64,000 bases of DNA from Sandarakinorhabdus limnophila DSM 17366 (GCF_000420765.1 NZ_ATVO01000006.1:62001-126000); one strand, 5' to 3'. Positions 1 through 8,878 are shown, counted from the stretch's first letter. Notes: a model not told the origin generated them from the sequence alone. A program made the numbers and translations.

Positions 1-287
1 ACAACCGGCTCGGCGGCTGGCACAGCTATCGTGCGTCCAAGGCGGCGCTCAACCAGTTGATCCACACCATGGCCATAGAACAGACGCGGCGCAGCCCGGA
101 GCAGATCCTGCTCGCCCTGCACCCCGGCACGGTCGATTCCGGCCTGTCCAAACCGTTCCAGAAGGGCGTGAGGACGCTCTTCACGCCCGAGGAATCAGCC
201 CGCCATCTGCTGCGTGTGATCGATCAAGCCATACCGGCGCACTCCGGCCTGCTGCTCGACTGGCAGGGCGAAGTCATTCCCTTCTGA
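1..287 (+). CDS. Short-chain dehydrogenase/reductase, C-terminal part (cut by window edge)
   Basis: Only the last ~95 codons are present; the frame is open from the first bases of the window. The piece starts just before the SDR catalytic signature, visible as Tyr-Arg-Ala-Ser-Lys (YxxxK) followed by a helix with AALNQL, then the PGTV segment that closes the cofactor site in this superfamily. These features place it in the classical SDR fold (NAD(P)-dependent oxidoreductase, cytosolic). The N-terminal Rossmann glycine motif lies outside the window, so substrate and cofactor preference cannot be judged. The sequence around YRASKAALN resembles the C-factor/CsgA-like SDR group, which is inference only. 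It stops 85 bases before the pirin gene on the same strand. Confidence 0.85.
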   Translation, partial: NRLGGWHSYRASKAALNQLIHTMAIEQTRRSPEQILLALHPGTVDSGLSKPFQKGVRTLFTPEESARHLLRVIDQAIPAHSGLLLDWQGEVIPF

Positions 288-372
288 TATGGCTGCTGCG
301 ACAGCGCCGCATCTGGCAGGCCTTGCGCCCGCCCCCATATCGGCTGCATCCACTCCAACCGGAGACAATGAC

Positions 373-1077
373 ATGCCCACCTATCTGCACCGCAAATCTG
401 AAGACCGTGGCCGCGCCGATCATGGCTGGCTGAAGGCGACGCACAGTTTCTCGTTCGGCAACTATTATGATCCCAAGATCATGGGTTTCCGGGCGCTGCG
501 CGTGATCAACGAGGATCGCATTGCCGGCGGTGGCGGGTTCCCGACGCACCCGCACGACAATATGGAGATCGTGACCTACATCCTGGATGGCGCACTGGAA
601 CACCGCGACAGCATCGGCAGCGGCGCCGTGATCCGCCCCGGCGAAGCCCAGCGCATGAGCGCCGGCACCGGCATCCGCCACAGCGAGTTCAATGCCAGCC
701 AAACCGATCCGGTGCATTTGCTGCAGATCTGGCTGCTGCCCAACAGCCAAGGTATTGCGCCTGGCTATGAGCAGAAGACGTTGCCGCAGGTGGCGGACGG
801 CGTATCGCGGCTGGACGTGATCGCCGCTCCGGAAGCGCCGGAAAGCGCCGTCACCATCCACAGCGACGCCAGCATCAGCCGCGCCGTGCTGGCGCCTGGC
901 GGCACGCTGAGCGCGCCCGTGTCGCGCGGCCATGCCTTGGTGCAGGTGGCGCGTGGCAGCCTGGTGGTGGACGGCCACGCGCTGAAGCAGGGCGATGGCC
1001 TGGCGGTAAAAGATGCCGCCGAACTGGCGCTGTCGTCGGACGAAGGTGCCGAAGCGCTGGTGTTCGATCTGGCTTAA
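373..1077 (+). CDS. Pirin family protein (bicupin)
   Basis: A 234-residue protein with the two-cupin layout of pirins. The N-terminal cupin carries the usual metal ligands: His59 and His61 in THPHDNME and His103 and Glu105 in GIRHSEF. Known pirins bind iron and act as quercetin 2,3-dioxygenase-like enzymes or redox-sensing cofactors; which applies here cannot be told from sequence. I chose the ATG at 373 because GGAGA lies 10 bases upstream and homology starts with MPTYLHR. An in-frame ATG at 289 would add 28 residues of unconserved, Ala/Pro-rich sequence. It converges on the photolyase gene, leaving only 7 bases between the two stops. Confidence 0.9.
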   Translation: MPTYLHRKSEDRGRADHGWLKATHSFSFGNYYDPKIMGFRALRVINEDRIAGGGGFPTHPHDNMEIVTYILDGALEHRDSIGSGAVIRPGEAQRMSAGTGIRHSEFNASQTDPVHLLQIWLLPNSQGIAPGYEQKTLPQVADGVSRLDVIAAPEAPESAVTIHSDASISRAVLAPGGTLSAPVSRGHALVQVARGSLVVDGHALKQGDGLAVKDAAELALSSDEGAEALVFDLA

Positions 1078-1084
1078 CCCGCTT

Positions 1085-2470
1085 TCACGGCCGCCCCCTC
1101 GCAACTGCAAATGCTTGCAACGCGCGAGCGCGGGCGGCTTCGTGATTGACGATCGGCGCCGGATAATCCCGGCCCAGCTTCACGCCAGCGCGGATCAGCG
1201 GCACCCCGGCGTCCCACGGTGCGTGGATCAGATCGTCGGGCAGTTTGGCCAGTTCCGGCACCCAGCGGCGGATATAATCGGCAGCGTCGAACTTGGCGCT
1301 TTGACCGATGGGGGCAAAAATGCGGTTGAAGGGCGATGAATCGACGCCCGATCCCATCACCCACTGCCAGCCCTGCGCGTTGCTGCCGTAATCGGCATCG
1401 ACCAGGCAATCCCAGAACCAGCGTTCGCCGTGGCGCCAATCGATAAGCTGGTGCTTCACCAGGAAGCTGGCCGTTATCATGCGCACCCGGTTGTGCATCC
1501 AGCCCGTGGCCCACAATTGCCGCATGCCGGCATCGACAATGGGATAGCCGGTCTGGCCGTGGCGCCAGGCATGAAGGCCCGCCGGATCATCGATGAAGGG
1601 AAAGTGATTGAAGGCGTCGCGGTTGGGCGCGTCGCCGTGATCGGGGAATTGCTCGATGATGTTGGCGGCAAAATCGCGCCAGCCCAGTTCGCGCAAATAA
1701 GGCTCGGCAACGCCCTCGCCCACCGCATCGGCAATCACGTGCCAAGCGGTGTTTGGGGAGACTTCGCCCAGCGCCAGATGCGGGGACAGGCGCGAGGTGC
1801 CCTCCACTGAAGGCAGATTGCGCGCGGCGTCATAACGGGCGGCTCGCCGGGCAAAGTCGGTCAGCCGTGCCGCCGCACCGATTTCGCCCGGCTGCCAGTC
1901 GCTGAACCCGCCCGACCAATCCGGCGTCGTCGGCAGCATGCCCCATTGGCTGAGATCATCGCTGGCGATGGCGCTCGCATCGGCCCAGCGCAATTCCGGC
2001 ACCGGGCGTGGACGCGGTGGCGGCATCTGTTCGAGCAGCTTTTTCCACCACGGCGTGAAGATGCGATAGCGCCCGCCGGTGCCGCTCAAGACGCTTTCAG
2101 GCGGTGCCAGCGTGACGCCGAGATGCTCGGTTACCGCGCCCGCTTCTGCCACTTGTACCGCAGCCCACGGCTCATGATGGATCAGCGTGTGCACTTCGGC
2201 GCCTAACTCTGCGGCCAGCGCCTGCACGATTGGCCCAGCCCGCCCACGCCGCAGGATCAGCTGGCCGCCACGTTCAGCAATGCTGCGCGACAGGCTTGTG
2301 AGGCTGTGATGCAGCCACCAACGTTGCGCTGCACCCATGCGCCATGCTGCCGGCGTCTCATCATCCAGCACATACACCGCCGCCACCGGGCCACGTGCGG
2401 CAGCGGCGATCAGGGCGGCGTGATCAGCGAGGCGCAGATCGTTGCGGAACCAGACAAGCTGGATGGTCAT
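1085..2470 (-). CDS. phrB: Deoxyribodipyrimidine photolyase (class I CPD photolyase)
   Basis: A 461-residue flavoprotein that repairs UV-induced cyclobutane pyrimidine dimers with blue light. The N-terminal alpha/beta antenna domain opens with QLVWFRNDLRLADHAAL, the photolyase signature. The C-terminal FAD domain shows TSRLSPHLALGEVSP, the GWRDFAANI segment and NAQGWQWVMGSG, which holds the electron-transfer tryptophan, followed by FNRIF. Length is normal for the class. Cytosolic. It is divergent from the aminotransferase gene, with 74 bases between the starts. A second photolyase-like gene lies near 28.3-29.8 kb, but that one has a damaged start, so this copy is likely the functional CPD repair enzyme. 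Confidence 0.95.
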   Translation of the reverse strand: MTIQLVWFRNDLRLADHAALIAAAARGPVAAVYVLDDETPAAWRMGAAQRWWLHHSLTSLSRSIAERGGQLILRRGRAGPIVQALAAELGAEVHTLIHHEPWAAVQVAEAGAVTEHLGVTLAPPESVLSGTGGRYRIFTPWWKKLLEQMPPPRPRPVPELRWADASAIASDDLSQWGMLPTTPDWSGGFSDWQPGEIGAAARLTDFARRAARYDAARNLPSVEGTSRLSPHLALGEVSPNTAWHVIADAVGEGVAEPYLRELGWRDFAANIIEQFPDHGDAPNRDAFNHFPFIDDPAGLHAWRHGQTGYPIVDAGMRQLWATGWMHNRVRMITASFLVKHQLIDWRHGERWFWDCLVDADYGSNAQGWQWVMGSGVDSSPFNRIFAPIGQSAKFDAADYIRRWVPELAKLPDDLIHAPWDAGVPLIRAGVKLGRDYPAPIVNHEAARARALQAFAVARGRP

Positions 2471-2544
2471 CGTGTCTCTCTCGACAATCAGGAGCGTCAG
2501 CCGCTAGACGCTTCCCATCATCAAGTCACCGGGGTCGCAACACC

Positions 2545-3408
2545 ATGCCGCAACTGGCCTATGTCAACGGGCGCATCCTGCCGCTGGCCGACGCCAGCCT
2601 GCATATCGAGGATCGCGGCACCCAGTTCGGCGATGCCGTGTATGAAGTGTGCGCGGTGATGAACGGGCGCATCCTTGATTGGGACCCGCACCTCGTTCGC
2701 CTGCGCCGCAATCTGGCGGAACTGGGCATCGTGCTGGACATCGCCGATGGCCCGCTCACCCTGCAGGCGCGGCGGCTGATTGCGGCCAACGGCCATGCCG
2801 AATGCATCATCTACATGCAGGTCAGCCGCGGCACGGCGAAGCGCGATCATGCGTTTCCGGGCGCAGCGCCGGCCAATCTGGTGATGACCGTGCGGCGCTT
2901 TGATTTCGCCCAGCGTCTGCGTCAGCTGGAAACCGGCATTGCTGTCATCACTCAGCCCGATACGCGCTGGGGCCGGGTAGACATCAAGACCACCGGCCTG
3001 CTGCCCAACGTATTGGCCAAGCAGGCCGCCAAACAGGCCGGCGCGTTCGAGGCGTGGCTGGTGAGCGGGGAGACGGTGCGCGAAGGCAGCAGCACCAACG
3101 CCTGGATCGTCAAAGATGGCCGCACCATCACCCACCCTGTGGGCACGGCAATCCTGCCCGGCATCGCGCGGGACAGCCTGATCCGGCTGGCGCACGCGGC
3201 GCAACTGGTGGTGGAAGAACGGCCGTTCACGCTGGCTGAAGCCCTGGCGGCCGACGAGGCCTTCCTAACCTCCACCACCGCCCCGATCCTGCCGGTGGTG
3301 CGCATCGACGGCACTGCAGTGGGCAGTGGCAGCACTGGCCCGGTGGTGCGGCGGCTGGCAGAACTCGTCTGGAACGAAGTGGCCCGCCAGACGGGCTGGC
3401 GGGCCTGA
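2545..3408 (+). CDS. D-amino-acid aminotransferase / class IV PLP aminotransferase
   Basis: A 287-residue fold-type IV PLP enzyme. Such enzymes interconvert D-alanine and D-glutamate with their 2-oxo acids, supplying precursors of peptidoglycan. The N-terminus YVNGRILPLADASLHIEDRG and the FGDAVYEV segment are typical of D-alanine aminotransferases. The PLP lysine is Lys148 in RVDIKTT, and the phosphate-binding loop is seen as EGSSTNAW. The ATG at 2545 matches the family start; the same frame is open further upstream but encodes Arg/Ser/His-rich sequence lying antisense to the photolyase gene. Aminodeoxychorismate lyase or branched-chain aminotransferase activity is possible in the same fold but less likely from the N-terminal signature. 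Confidence 0.87.
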   Translation: MPQLAYVNGRILPLADASLHIEDRGTQFGDAVYEVCAVMNGRILDWDPHLVRLRRNLAELGIVLDIADGPLTLQARRLIAANGHAECIIYMQVSRGTAKRDHAFPGAAPANLVMTVRRFDFAQRLRQLETGIAVITQPDTRWGRVDIKTTGLLPNVLAKQAAKQAGAFEAWLVSGETVREGSSTNAWIVKDGRTITHPVGTAILPGIARDSLIRLAHAAQLVVEERPFTLAEALAADEAFLTSTTAPILPVVRIDGTAVGSGSTGPVVRRLAELVWNEVARQTGWRA

Positions 3409-3413
3409 GATGC

Positions 3414-3427
3414 GGGGCTGAAGCCCC
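3414..3427. terminator. Short GC hairpin between convergent genes
   Basis: GGGGCT and AGCCCC form a compact hairpin in the 37-base gap between the convergent aminotransferase and metal-sensor genes. It lacks a clear T-run, so it is only a weak candidate for a bidirectional terminator. Confidence 0.35.
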
Positions 3428-3445
3428 ATTCGGGAGGGGTGTGGA

Positions 3446-4000
3446 TCAGCCTTCCATCGGCTGCGCGGTCGGCGCCGGCATCGGGCGTGCTTCACCGTCG
3501 CTACGTAGACGGCGAACGCGGTCGCGCCAGCCATCCATGCGGCCCTGCATCCGCGTTTTCATGGCGCGGCTGTCGGTCACGAAGGCCTTGCGGTCTTCGG
3601 GGCTCAATTTCTGGAAGGCGGCCAGCATGGCGGCCTGACGCTGCTGGCGGGTTGCATCGGCCAGGCTGCGCTCTTCATCCATGGCGCGCTTGACGGCACT
3701 GGCATCGAAACGCTCGGCCTCCAACGCGGCCAGCATCTTTTCGCGCGCGGCTTCCACCTTCTGGCGGTCGTCACGGCGATTGCCGCCGGCCATCATGGCT
3801 TCGTGCATGGTCTTGCGACCAGCCTCGCTCATGGAAGGGAACATGCGGGCGCCCATTTGGCCCATCTTGGGACCAGCGCCATGGTGAGGGCCAGCGCGGT
3901 TCGCAGCCGGCGGCGCGGGGGGCACCGGCTGGGCAAAAGCGGGGGCGGTAAACAGCGGGCCGGCGATCAGCGCCGCCAGCAGCAGCGTCTTGGGGGTCAT
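3446..4000 (-). CDS. Periplasmic Spy/CnrX-like metal or stress sensor
   Basis: A 184-residue exported protein. A signal peptide (TLLLAALIAGPLF, cleavage near AFA-QP) is followed by a Pro/Ala stretch and a His/Met/Gly-rich segment (HHGAG, KMGQMGARMF) and then long, highly charged alpha-helices. This is the layout of the heavy-metal-resistance/Spy-like periplasmic family (CnrX, ZraP, Spy, CpxP). Its ATG overlaps the stop of the membrane anti-sigma gene by 4 bases, and an ECF sigma gene lies just before that, so the likely role is to sense metals or envelope stress and pass the signal to the anti-sigma factor. The inducing ligand cannot be read from the sequence. Confidence 0.72.
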   Translation of the reverse strand: MTPKTLLLAALIAGPLFTAPAFAQPVPPAPPAANRAGPHHGAGPKMGQMGARMFPSMSEAGRKTMHEAMMAGGNRRDDRQKVEAAREKMLAALEAERFDASAVKRAMDEERSLADATRQQRQAAMLAAFQKLSPEDRKAFVTDSRAMKTRMQGRMDGWRDRVRRLRSDGEARPMPAPTAQPMEG

Positions 4001-4338
4001 ATCAGGTCTTCCTCGGCAGCCGTCGGCGTGAATACCAGGGCAAAGGCTTCGGCCTCGCCCGCTCCTGCCTCGGCCGACGGCGAGACAACAGCATCCTGCG
4101 TTGGGGGGGACGCAAAACGATCAGACAGGCCGATCCAGCTGCCAACGGCGACCACCAGCGCCAGGCTGGCAGCCATCAGGGCCGGACGCCAGGCGGGGGC
4201 CGCGCGGCGCGGTGCATCGCGCAACTGCGGCTGCGCCAGGATGGCGGCAACATCAACCGACGCACCTTCCATCGGCGCCGCGGCCCACTGGCCAAGCAGC
4301 GCATCCAGATCGGTTTCGGGGGTTGGGACGGCGGTCAC
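3997..4338 (-). CDS. Probable membrane-anchored anti-sigma factor
   Basis: A 113-residue single-pass membrane protein. About 48 cytoplasmic residues come first, with DLDALLGQWAAAP resembling the sigma-binding helix of short anti-sigma factors. One transmembrane helix follows (residues ~53-70, MAASLALVVAVGSWIGL) and then a short, acidic periplasmic tail. It overlaps the sigma gene upstream and the periplasmic sensor gene downstream by 4 bases each, so all three are translationally coupled. Position, size and topology match CnrY/NccY-type anti-sigma proteins, but sequence similarity is too weak for a family name. No zinc-binding HxxxCxxC motif of the ZAS class is present. Confidence 0.6.
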   Translation of the reverse strand: MTAVPTPETDLDALLGQWAAAPMEGASVDVAAILAQPQLRDAPRRAAPAWRPALMAASLALVVAVGSWIGLSDRFASPPTQDAVVSPSAEAGAGEAEAFALVFTPTAAEEDLI

Positions 4339-4919
4339 GAGCGTGGGCTTTCGTTCATCAGGGTTCGCAATTCATTACGGGCACGGCCGAGTAATCCCTC
4401 GACGGCCTTGGCGGTGGTGTCCATCTGATCGGCGATTTCGGCCATGCTGAACCCGTCGCCATGAAACAGGCTGAGCGCCAGGCGCTGGCGCGGATTGAGG
4501 CGGGCCATCGCCAGCTCCAGCCTTGCATGGCCATCGGCGCGGATGGCAGCGGCTTCAGGATCAGGGCGGTGATCGGCCAGTTCGGCAGCGGCATCCAATG
4601 GCTGCACCGGGCGGATGGCGCGGCGGCGATCAAGGCAGAGATTGACGAGGATGCGGCGGAACCAGGCCTCAGCCGAGCCACGCGCCGGATCGAAGCGGGG
4701 CCCGTGTGTCCACAACCGGGTAAAGGCCTGCTGGCAGACATCCTCGGCTCCGGCGCGGTCATTCAGCGTGCGAAACGCCAGCGCCAGCGCCGGGCGTTCG
4801 AGCAGGCGCACCAATTGGGTGAAGGCGGCGCTGTCGCCATCCGCAACGCGCAGCATCAGCACCGTCGCCAAGGTGGCGGCGGGAGGAGCTGATCCGGGCG
4901 CGGGTGCTTCCATCTTCAC
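4335..4919 (-). CDS. ECF-family RNA polymerase sigma factor
   Basis: A 194-residue sigma-70 family protein with only regions 2 and 4, as in ECF sigmas. Region 2 includes FTQLVRLLE, the DRAGAEDVCQQAFTRLW segment (region 2.2, core polymerase binding) and the WFRRILVNLCLDRRR segment (region 2.4, -10 recognition). Region 4 ends with LNPRQRLALSLFHGDG and the helix-turn-helix FSMAEIADQMDTTAKAVEGLL (-35 recognition). It heads a three-gene module with a membrane anti-sigma and a periplasmic sensor. The gap to the deacetylase-like gene upstream is only 15 bases, so read-through from that leftward gene run is likely in addition to any autoregulated promoter. No ECF promoter could be assigned with confidence. 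Confidence 0.88.
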   Translation of the reverse strand: MKMEAPAPGSAPPAATLATVLMLRVADGDSAAFTQLVRLLERPALALAFRTLNDRAGAEDVCQQAFTRLWTHGPRFDPARGSAEAWFRRILVNLCLDRRRAIRPVQPLDAAAELADHRPDPEAAAIRADGHARLELAMARLNPRQRLALSLFHGDGFSMAEIADQMDTTAKAVEGLLGRARNELRTLMNESPRS

Positions 4920-4934
4920 ATTGGCCTTACGCGA

Positions 4935-5873
4935 TCAGGCGACCGCATCCCTCGCGCGGGCACTCCACGCCTGCCAACTCGCCGTCAGCGCCAGCGCATG
5001 GCGGCGGGCAACGTCGGCCGGATCAATAGCATAGCCGCCGCCCAGCGTGACCGCCAGCGCTGCCCCGGCCCGCGCCGCAAGCCGCGCCACCAACGCCTCG
5101 CGGGCGGCGAGGCCATCATCTGTCAGTGCCAGCCTTCCGAGCCGGTCGTCGCGGTGCGGATCGACGCCGGCCTGATGCAACACCAACTGCGGTCGATGCC
5201 GGGCGAGCAGCGCGCTGAGCGCCGGTTCCAGCGCCGCCAAATAATCCGCGTCCCCAGTGCCGTCGGGCAGGCCGATATCATGGGTGGAGCGCGCCTTGCG
5301 CACCGGGAAATTCTTTTCGGCATGGATGGAGAGCGTGATGATGTCACAGCGCCCGGCCATGATGCGGGCGGTGCCATCGCCCTGGTGCACGTCGCAATCT
5401 ACGATCAGGATGCAGCGCGCGGCGCCTTCGGCCACCAGCCGGTTGGCGGCGATGGCGAGATCATTGGTGACGCAATAACCGGCACCACCGTCGGGACCGG
5501 CATGATGGCTGCCACCGGCGCCGTTGGCGGCCCAGCCGTGGGCGAGCGCATGCAGGGCCGCCGCGTAGGTGCCGCCGGCCACCAGCCGCGTGCGTCGGGC
5601 GACGGCGGGGGTAACAGGCAGCCCGATGCGGCGTTCCATGTCGGGCGGCACGGCGGCGGCGAGCACGGCATCGACATAGGCCTGATCATGCACGGCATAC
5701 AGCCACTCCACCGGCATCAACGGCGGATCGCGCGGATCCACCGCCTGCCCGCGCGCAGCCAGTTCAGGCAACAGCAGGGCATATTTGCTCATTGGAAACC
5801 GATGCCCCGGCGGCAGCGGCGGCGCGTAATCGGGGTGGAAGAACAGCGGGAGCGGCGGCGCTCCGTATGTCAC
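4935..5873 (-). CDS. Histone deacetylase family protein (zinc amidohydrolase)
   Basis: A 312-residue member of the arginase/deacetylase superfamily (HDAC, AcuC, acetylpolyamine amidohydrolase relatives). The tandem active-site histidines are His123-His124 in GGSHHAGPDG, and two zinc ligands are visible as Asp161 and His163 in VDCDVHQGDGT. The GVDPHRDDRLG segment supplies the next conserved aspartate. The chosen start is the GTG at 5873, which overlaps the pepN stop in a GTGA junction and gives the family's normal N-terminus (LPLFFHPDY). Probable role: hydrolysis of an N-acetyl group from a small molecule or protein lysine in the cytosol; substrate unknown. It is co-transcribed with pepN. Confidence 0.87.
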   Translation of the reverse strand: MTYGAPPLPLFFHPDYAPPLPPGHRFPMSKYALLLPELAARGQAVDPRDPPLMPVEWLYAVHDQAYVDAVLAAAVPPDMERRIGLPVTPAVARRTRLVAGGTYAAALHALAHGWAANGAGGSHHAGPDGGAGYCVTNDLAIAANRLVAEGAARCILIVDCDVHQGDGTARIMAGRCDIITLSIHAEKNFPVRKARSTHDIGLPDGTGDADYLAALEPALSALLARHRPQLVLHQAGVDPHRDDRLGRLALTDDGLAAREALVARLAARAGAALAVTLGGGYAIDPADVARRHALALTASWQAWSARARDAVA

Positions 5874-8449
5874 GTCAACGCCCGCGACGCCATTTCCAGC
5901 ACGTCCTTCGACATGCCGGCAGTGCCGGCGATGCGTTCCAGTTCGCCGCGCATCAGGGCGCTGCGGGCGGCATCGAACCGGCGCCAGCGACCCAGCGGCA
6001 CTGCCAACCGGGCGGCGCTCTGCGGGTTGACGCGGTCCACCGCGATCAACTGATCGGCGAGCAGGCGATAGCCGGCGCCATCGGCATTGTGGAACCAGCG
6101 TTGATTGGCCGCGAAGGCCCCGATCAGGCTGCGCAGGCGGTTGGGATTGACGATGGTGAAATCGCGGTGGCCGATCAGCGCCTTCACATTGTCCAGCACG
6201 TCGGGCCGGTTGGCCAGCGCCTGCACGCTGAACCATTTGTCGATCACGTCGGGATTGCTGGCAAAGCGCTGGTGGAAATCCGCCAGCACGGCTTCGCGCT
6301 CAACCGAGGGACTGTTCACCAGCGCCGTCATCGCGCCCATGCGATCGGTCATGGTCGCGGCCGTGTCGTACTGGCGGCGGGCGGCCGCAAAGGCTTGTTC
6401 CGAACCGGCGGTGACCAGATAGCCCAGCGCGACATTGGCCAGCCGGCGGGCGCCCTTGGCTTCCGGGGTGAGCGCCGCCGGATCAGCGCTAAGCGCTGCC
6501 GTGGCGTGCGCATAGGTCTGCCACCACTGCTCCTCAAGGCCCTGGGCGATGGCCATGCGCGCGGCATCACGGCGGCGGTGGATGGCCTCTACCTCCACAG
6601 TTTCCGCAGCATCGCCGATGAAAGCCTCGGTCGGCAGCAGCACCGCCTCACCCTTGAAGGCGGCATCAAGGCCGGGGTCCTGCAACGTGCCGCGCACCGC
6701 CGTCACCAGCTCGGCCGGATCATCATCGGTGGAGAGTACCGAAAGGGCCAGGCGCTGGAACGCTTCCCAGCGCGCGAACGGATCATCATCATGGGCAGCC
6801 AGGAAGGCGAGATCAGCGCGGGCTGTCTCGGCCTCCACCACCACCGGCGCCGAAAAGCCGCGGTTGAGGCTGGGGAGCACCGGTTCGGCCACTGCGTCGA
6901 AGGTGATGTGGGTGACAGCCTCCTTCAGCTGCACCACCAGCTCCTCGCCGATGCGCTTGCCGCTGCTGCGACCTATCAGCGCCAGGCGGAACGGCATGTG
7001 CATGGTCATCTTGTGTGGCTGGCCCGGCGTGGCGGCCAGCGACTGGCGCAGGGTCACTTCCACACGGCCACCCGCCTGGCGCAGATCGACTGTAACGCGC
7101 GGCGTGCCGGCTTGTTCATACCAGCGCCGGAACTGGCCCAGCTCGACGCCACCCGCATCTTCCATCGCATTCACCCAATCCTCGCAGGTGACGGCCTGGC
7201 CATCGTGACGCTCGAAATACAGATCCGCACCGCGCCGGAAGCCTTCGGCCCCCAGCAGCGTGTGCAGCATGCGGATCACCTCGGCGCCCTTGTTGTAGAT
7301 GGTCGCGGTGTAGAAATTGGCGATCTCGATATAATGATCGGGACGGATCGGGTGCGCCAAGGGCCCGGCATCTTCGGGGAACTGTACGGCGCGCAGCGCC
7401 CGCGCATCATCGATGCGGCGCACCGCGGCGCTGCCCTGATCGGCACTGAACTGCTGGTCACGGAAAACCGTGAGCCCTTCTTTCAGGCTGAGTTGGAACC
7501 AGTCGCGGCAGGTGACGCGATTGCCGGTCCAATTGTGGAAATATTCATGCGCCACCACCCCGGCCACCGCATCGAAATCCTGATCGGTGGCAGTTTCGGT
7601 ATCGGCCAGAATATATTTCGAATTGAAGATGTTGAGGCCCTTGTTCTCCATCGCGCCGGCATTGAAATCAGCCACGGCGACGATGTTGAATTCGTCCAGA
7701 TCATATTCGCGGCCATAGATGCGCTCATCCCAGTCCATGCTGGCCTTCAGCGCCGCCATCGCATGGTCGCAGCGCGACACATCGCCCGCCGCCGTCCAGA
7801 TCGCGAGCTTCACATGGCGGCCGCTGGCGGTGGTGAATTCATCTTCCAGCGCGCTCAACTGCCCGGCGACCAGCGCGAACAGATAGGCGGGCTTGGGCCA
7901 GGGATCGGTCCAGCTGATGTCGTGACGGCCGCCGGGCAGATCCTGTGACGCGCCACGATCACCGTTGGACAGCAGCACCGGAAACTGCGCCTTGTCCGCC
8001 TCCAGCCGCACTGTGTAGCGGGACAAGACATCGGGTCGATCGGGGAACCAGGTGATGGAACGGAAGCCTTCCGCCTCGCACTGCGTCACCAGCCGGCCTT
8101 CGCTGGCATAAAGCCCCATCAGCCGCGTGTTGCGCTGCGGGTGGATTACGACTTCGGTTTCCACCACCGCGCTGTCACCGGCAATCAGCAAGGTGAGTGT
8201 ATCGCCATTTGGCCAGGCCGCCACGCCCACGCCATCAATACGGATGGCGGTGGTTTCCAGCGCGTGGCCATCCAGCACCAGCGGGCGATTGTGGGTGCCA
8301 TTGCGCTGCACCTGCAGCCGGGCCTTCACCACGGTGCGAACATTATCCAGCCGGAAATCAAGCTCCACCTGCGGCACCAGCCAATCTGGCTCGCGGTAAT
8401 CCGTCAGGCGCACTTCGGCCAGCGGCGGGTTGGTTCGGGCATCAAGCAT
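5870..8449 (-). CDS. pepN: Aminopeptidase N (M1 family alanyl aminopeptidase)
   Basis: An 859-residue zinc metallopeptidase that removes N-terminal amino acids from peptides in the cytosol. The exopeptidase motif GAMEN is at residues 265-269. The zinc site HEYFH is at 301-305, with the third ligand Glu324 eighteen residues further in LKEGLT, the canonical HExxH-x18-E arrangement. The beta-sheet N-domain, catalytic domain and long helical C-terminal domain (DUF3458-like, QSLAATPGQP onward) are all present, and the length is typical of proteobacterial PepN. It lies 48 bases downstream of a small unknown gene and is translationally coupled to the deacetylase-like gene that follows. Confidence 0.95.
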   Translation of the reverse strand: MLDARTNPPLAEVRLTDYREPDWLVPQVELDFRLDNVRTVVKARLQVQRNGTHNRPLVLDGHALETTAIRIDGVGVAAWPNGDTLTLLIAGDSAVVETEVVIHPQRNTRLMGLYASEGRLVTQCEAEGFRSITWFPDRPDVLSRYTVRLEADKAQFPVLLSNGDRGASQDLPGGRHDISWTDPWPKPAYLFALVAGQLSALEDEFTTASGRHVKLAIWTAAGDVSRCDHAMAALKASMDWDERIYGREYDLDEFNIVAVADFNAGAMENKGLNIFNSKYILADTETATDQDFDAVAGVVAHEYFHNWTGNRVTCRDWFQLSLKEGLTVFRDQQFSADQGSAAVRRIDDARALRAVQFPEDAGPLAHPIRPDHYIEIANFYTATIYNKGAEVIRMLHTLLGAEGFRRGADLYFERHDGQAVTCEDWVNAMEDAGGVELGQFRRWYEQAGTPRVTVDLRQAGGRVEVTLRQSLAATPGQPHKMTMHMPFRLALIGRSSGKRIGEELVVQLKEAVTHITFDAVAEPVLPSLNRGFSAPVVVEAETARADLAFLAAHDDDPFARWEAFQRLALSVLSTDDDPAELVTAVRGTLQDPGLDAAFKGEAVLLPTEAFIGDAAETVEVEAIHRRRDAARMAIAQGLEEQWWQTYAHATAALSADPAALTPEAKGARRLANVALGYLVTAGSEQAFAAARRQYDTAATMTDRMGAMTALVNSPSVEREAVLADFHQRFASNPDVIDKWFSVQALANRPDVLDNVKALIGHRDFTIVNPNRLRSLIGAFAANQRWFHNADGAGYRLLADQLIAVDRVNPQSAARLAVPLGRWRRFDAARSALMRGELERIAGTAGMSKDVLEMASRALT

Positions 8450-8497
8450 GCACCCATGGTGCGCGAAAGGGGTGCCAAGGGGAAGCGGTTTCTGGTG

Positions 8498-8878
8498 CTA
8501 CTCCACGGGAACAGGCGGCGGCAGCATCAGCCCGGCCAGCACCTGCCACTCGGCGGCGGCTTCGGCTTTCAGCAAAGCCAACGCATGTCTGTCGCCTTGT
8601 GCCAACAGCGCGCCCAGCGCCACTGCCCGGGTATCACGGCCATCCGCGGCAGTGCCCAGCAGCGGGCGAGCCGCATCGGCGCAGGCAGCTTCGCGGGCCG
8701 GCCTGGCCGCCGTTTCCGCCGCCGCGATCATCAGGATCAGGGCGGATGTCGCCGCGGTGCCGCCGGCATAATTGGCATCAGGCGCTTCAGCCTGCCCGAG
8801 CAATTGCAGTGCGGGCGCCACTTCATTGGCCTGGGCGTTGGCCAAAGCGGCGAGCAGGGCGGGCAGCGGCAGGCTCAC
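8498..8878 (-). CDS. Hypothetical Ala-rich protein downstream of APH-type kinase
   Basis: A 126-residue, strongly alanine/leucine-rich, probably all-helical soluble protein with no signal peptide. It begins MSLPLPALLAALANAQ and shows no catalytic motif that I recognise. Its ATG overlaps the stop of the phosphotransferase gene by 4 bases, which argues that it is a real, translationally coupled gene. In sphingomonads and other acyl-CoA-degrading bacteria, small helical proteins often sit next to APH-type kinases of this class; that comparison is general knowledge and does not give a function. Confidence 0.6.
   Translation of the reverse strand: MSLPLPALLAALANAQANEVAPALQLLGQAEAPDANYAGGTAATSALILMIAAAETAARPAREAACADAARPLLGTAADGRDTRAVALGALLAQGDRHALALLKAEAAAEWQVLAGLMLPPPVPVE

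Noticed and set aside
5792-7948. Plus-strand open frame of about 718 codons over pepN
   Set aside because: Antisense to a complete M1 peptidase with all active-site motifs; the product is low-complexity.
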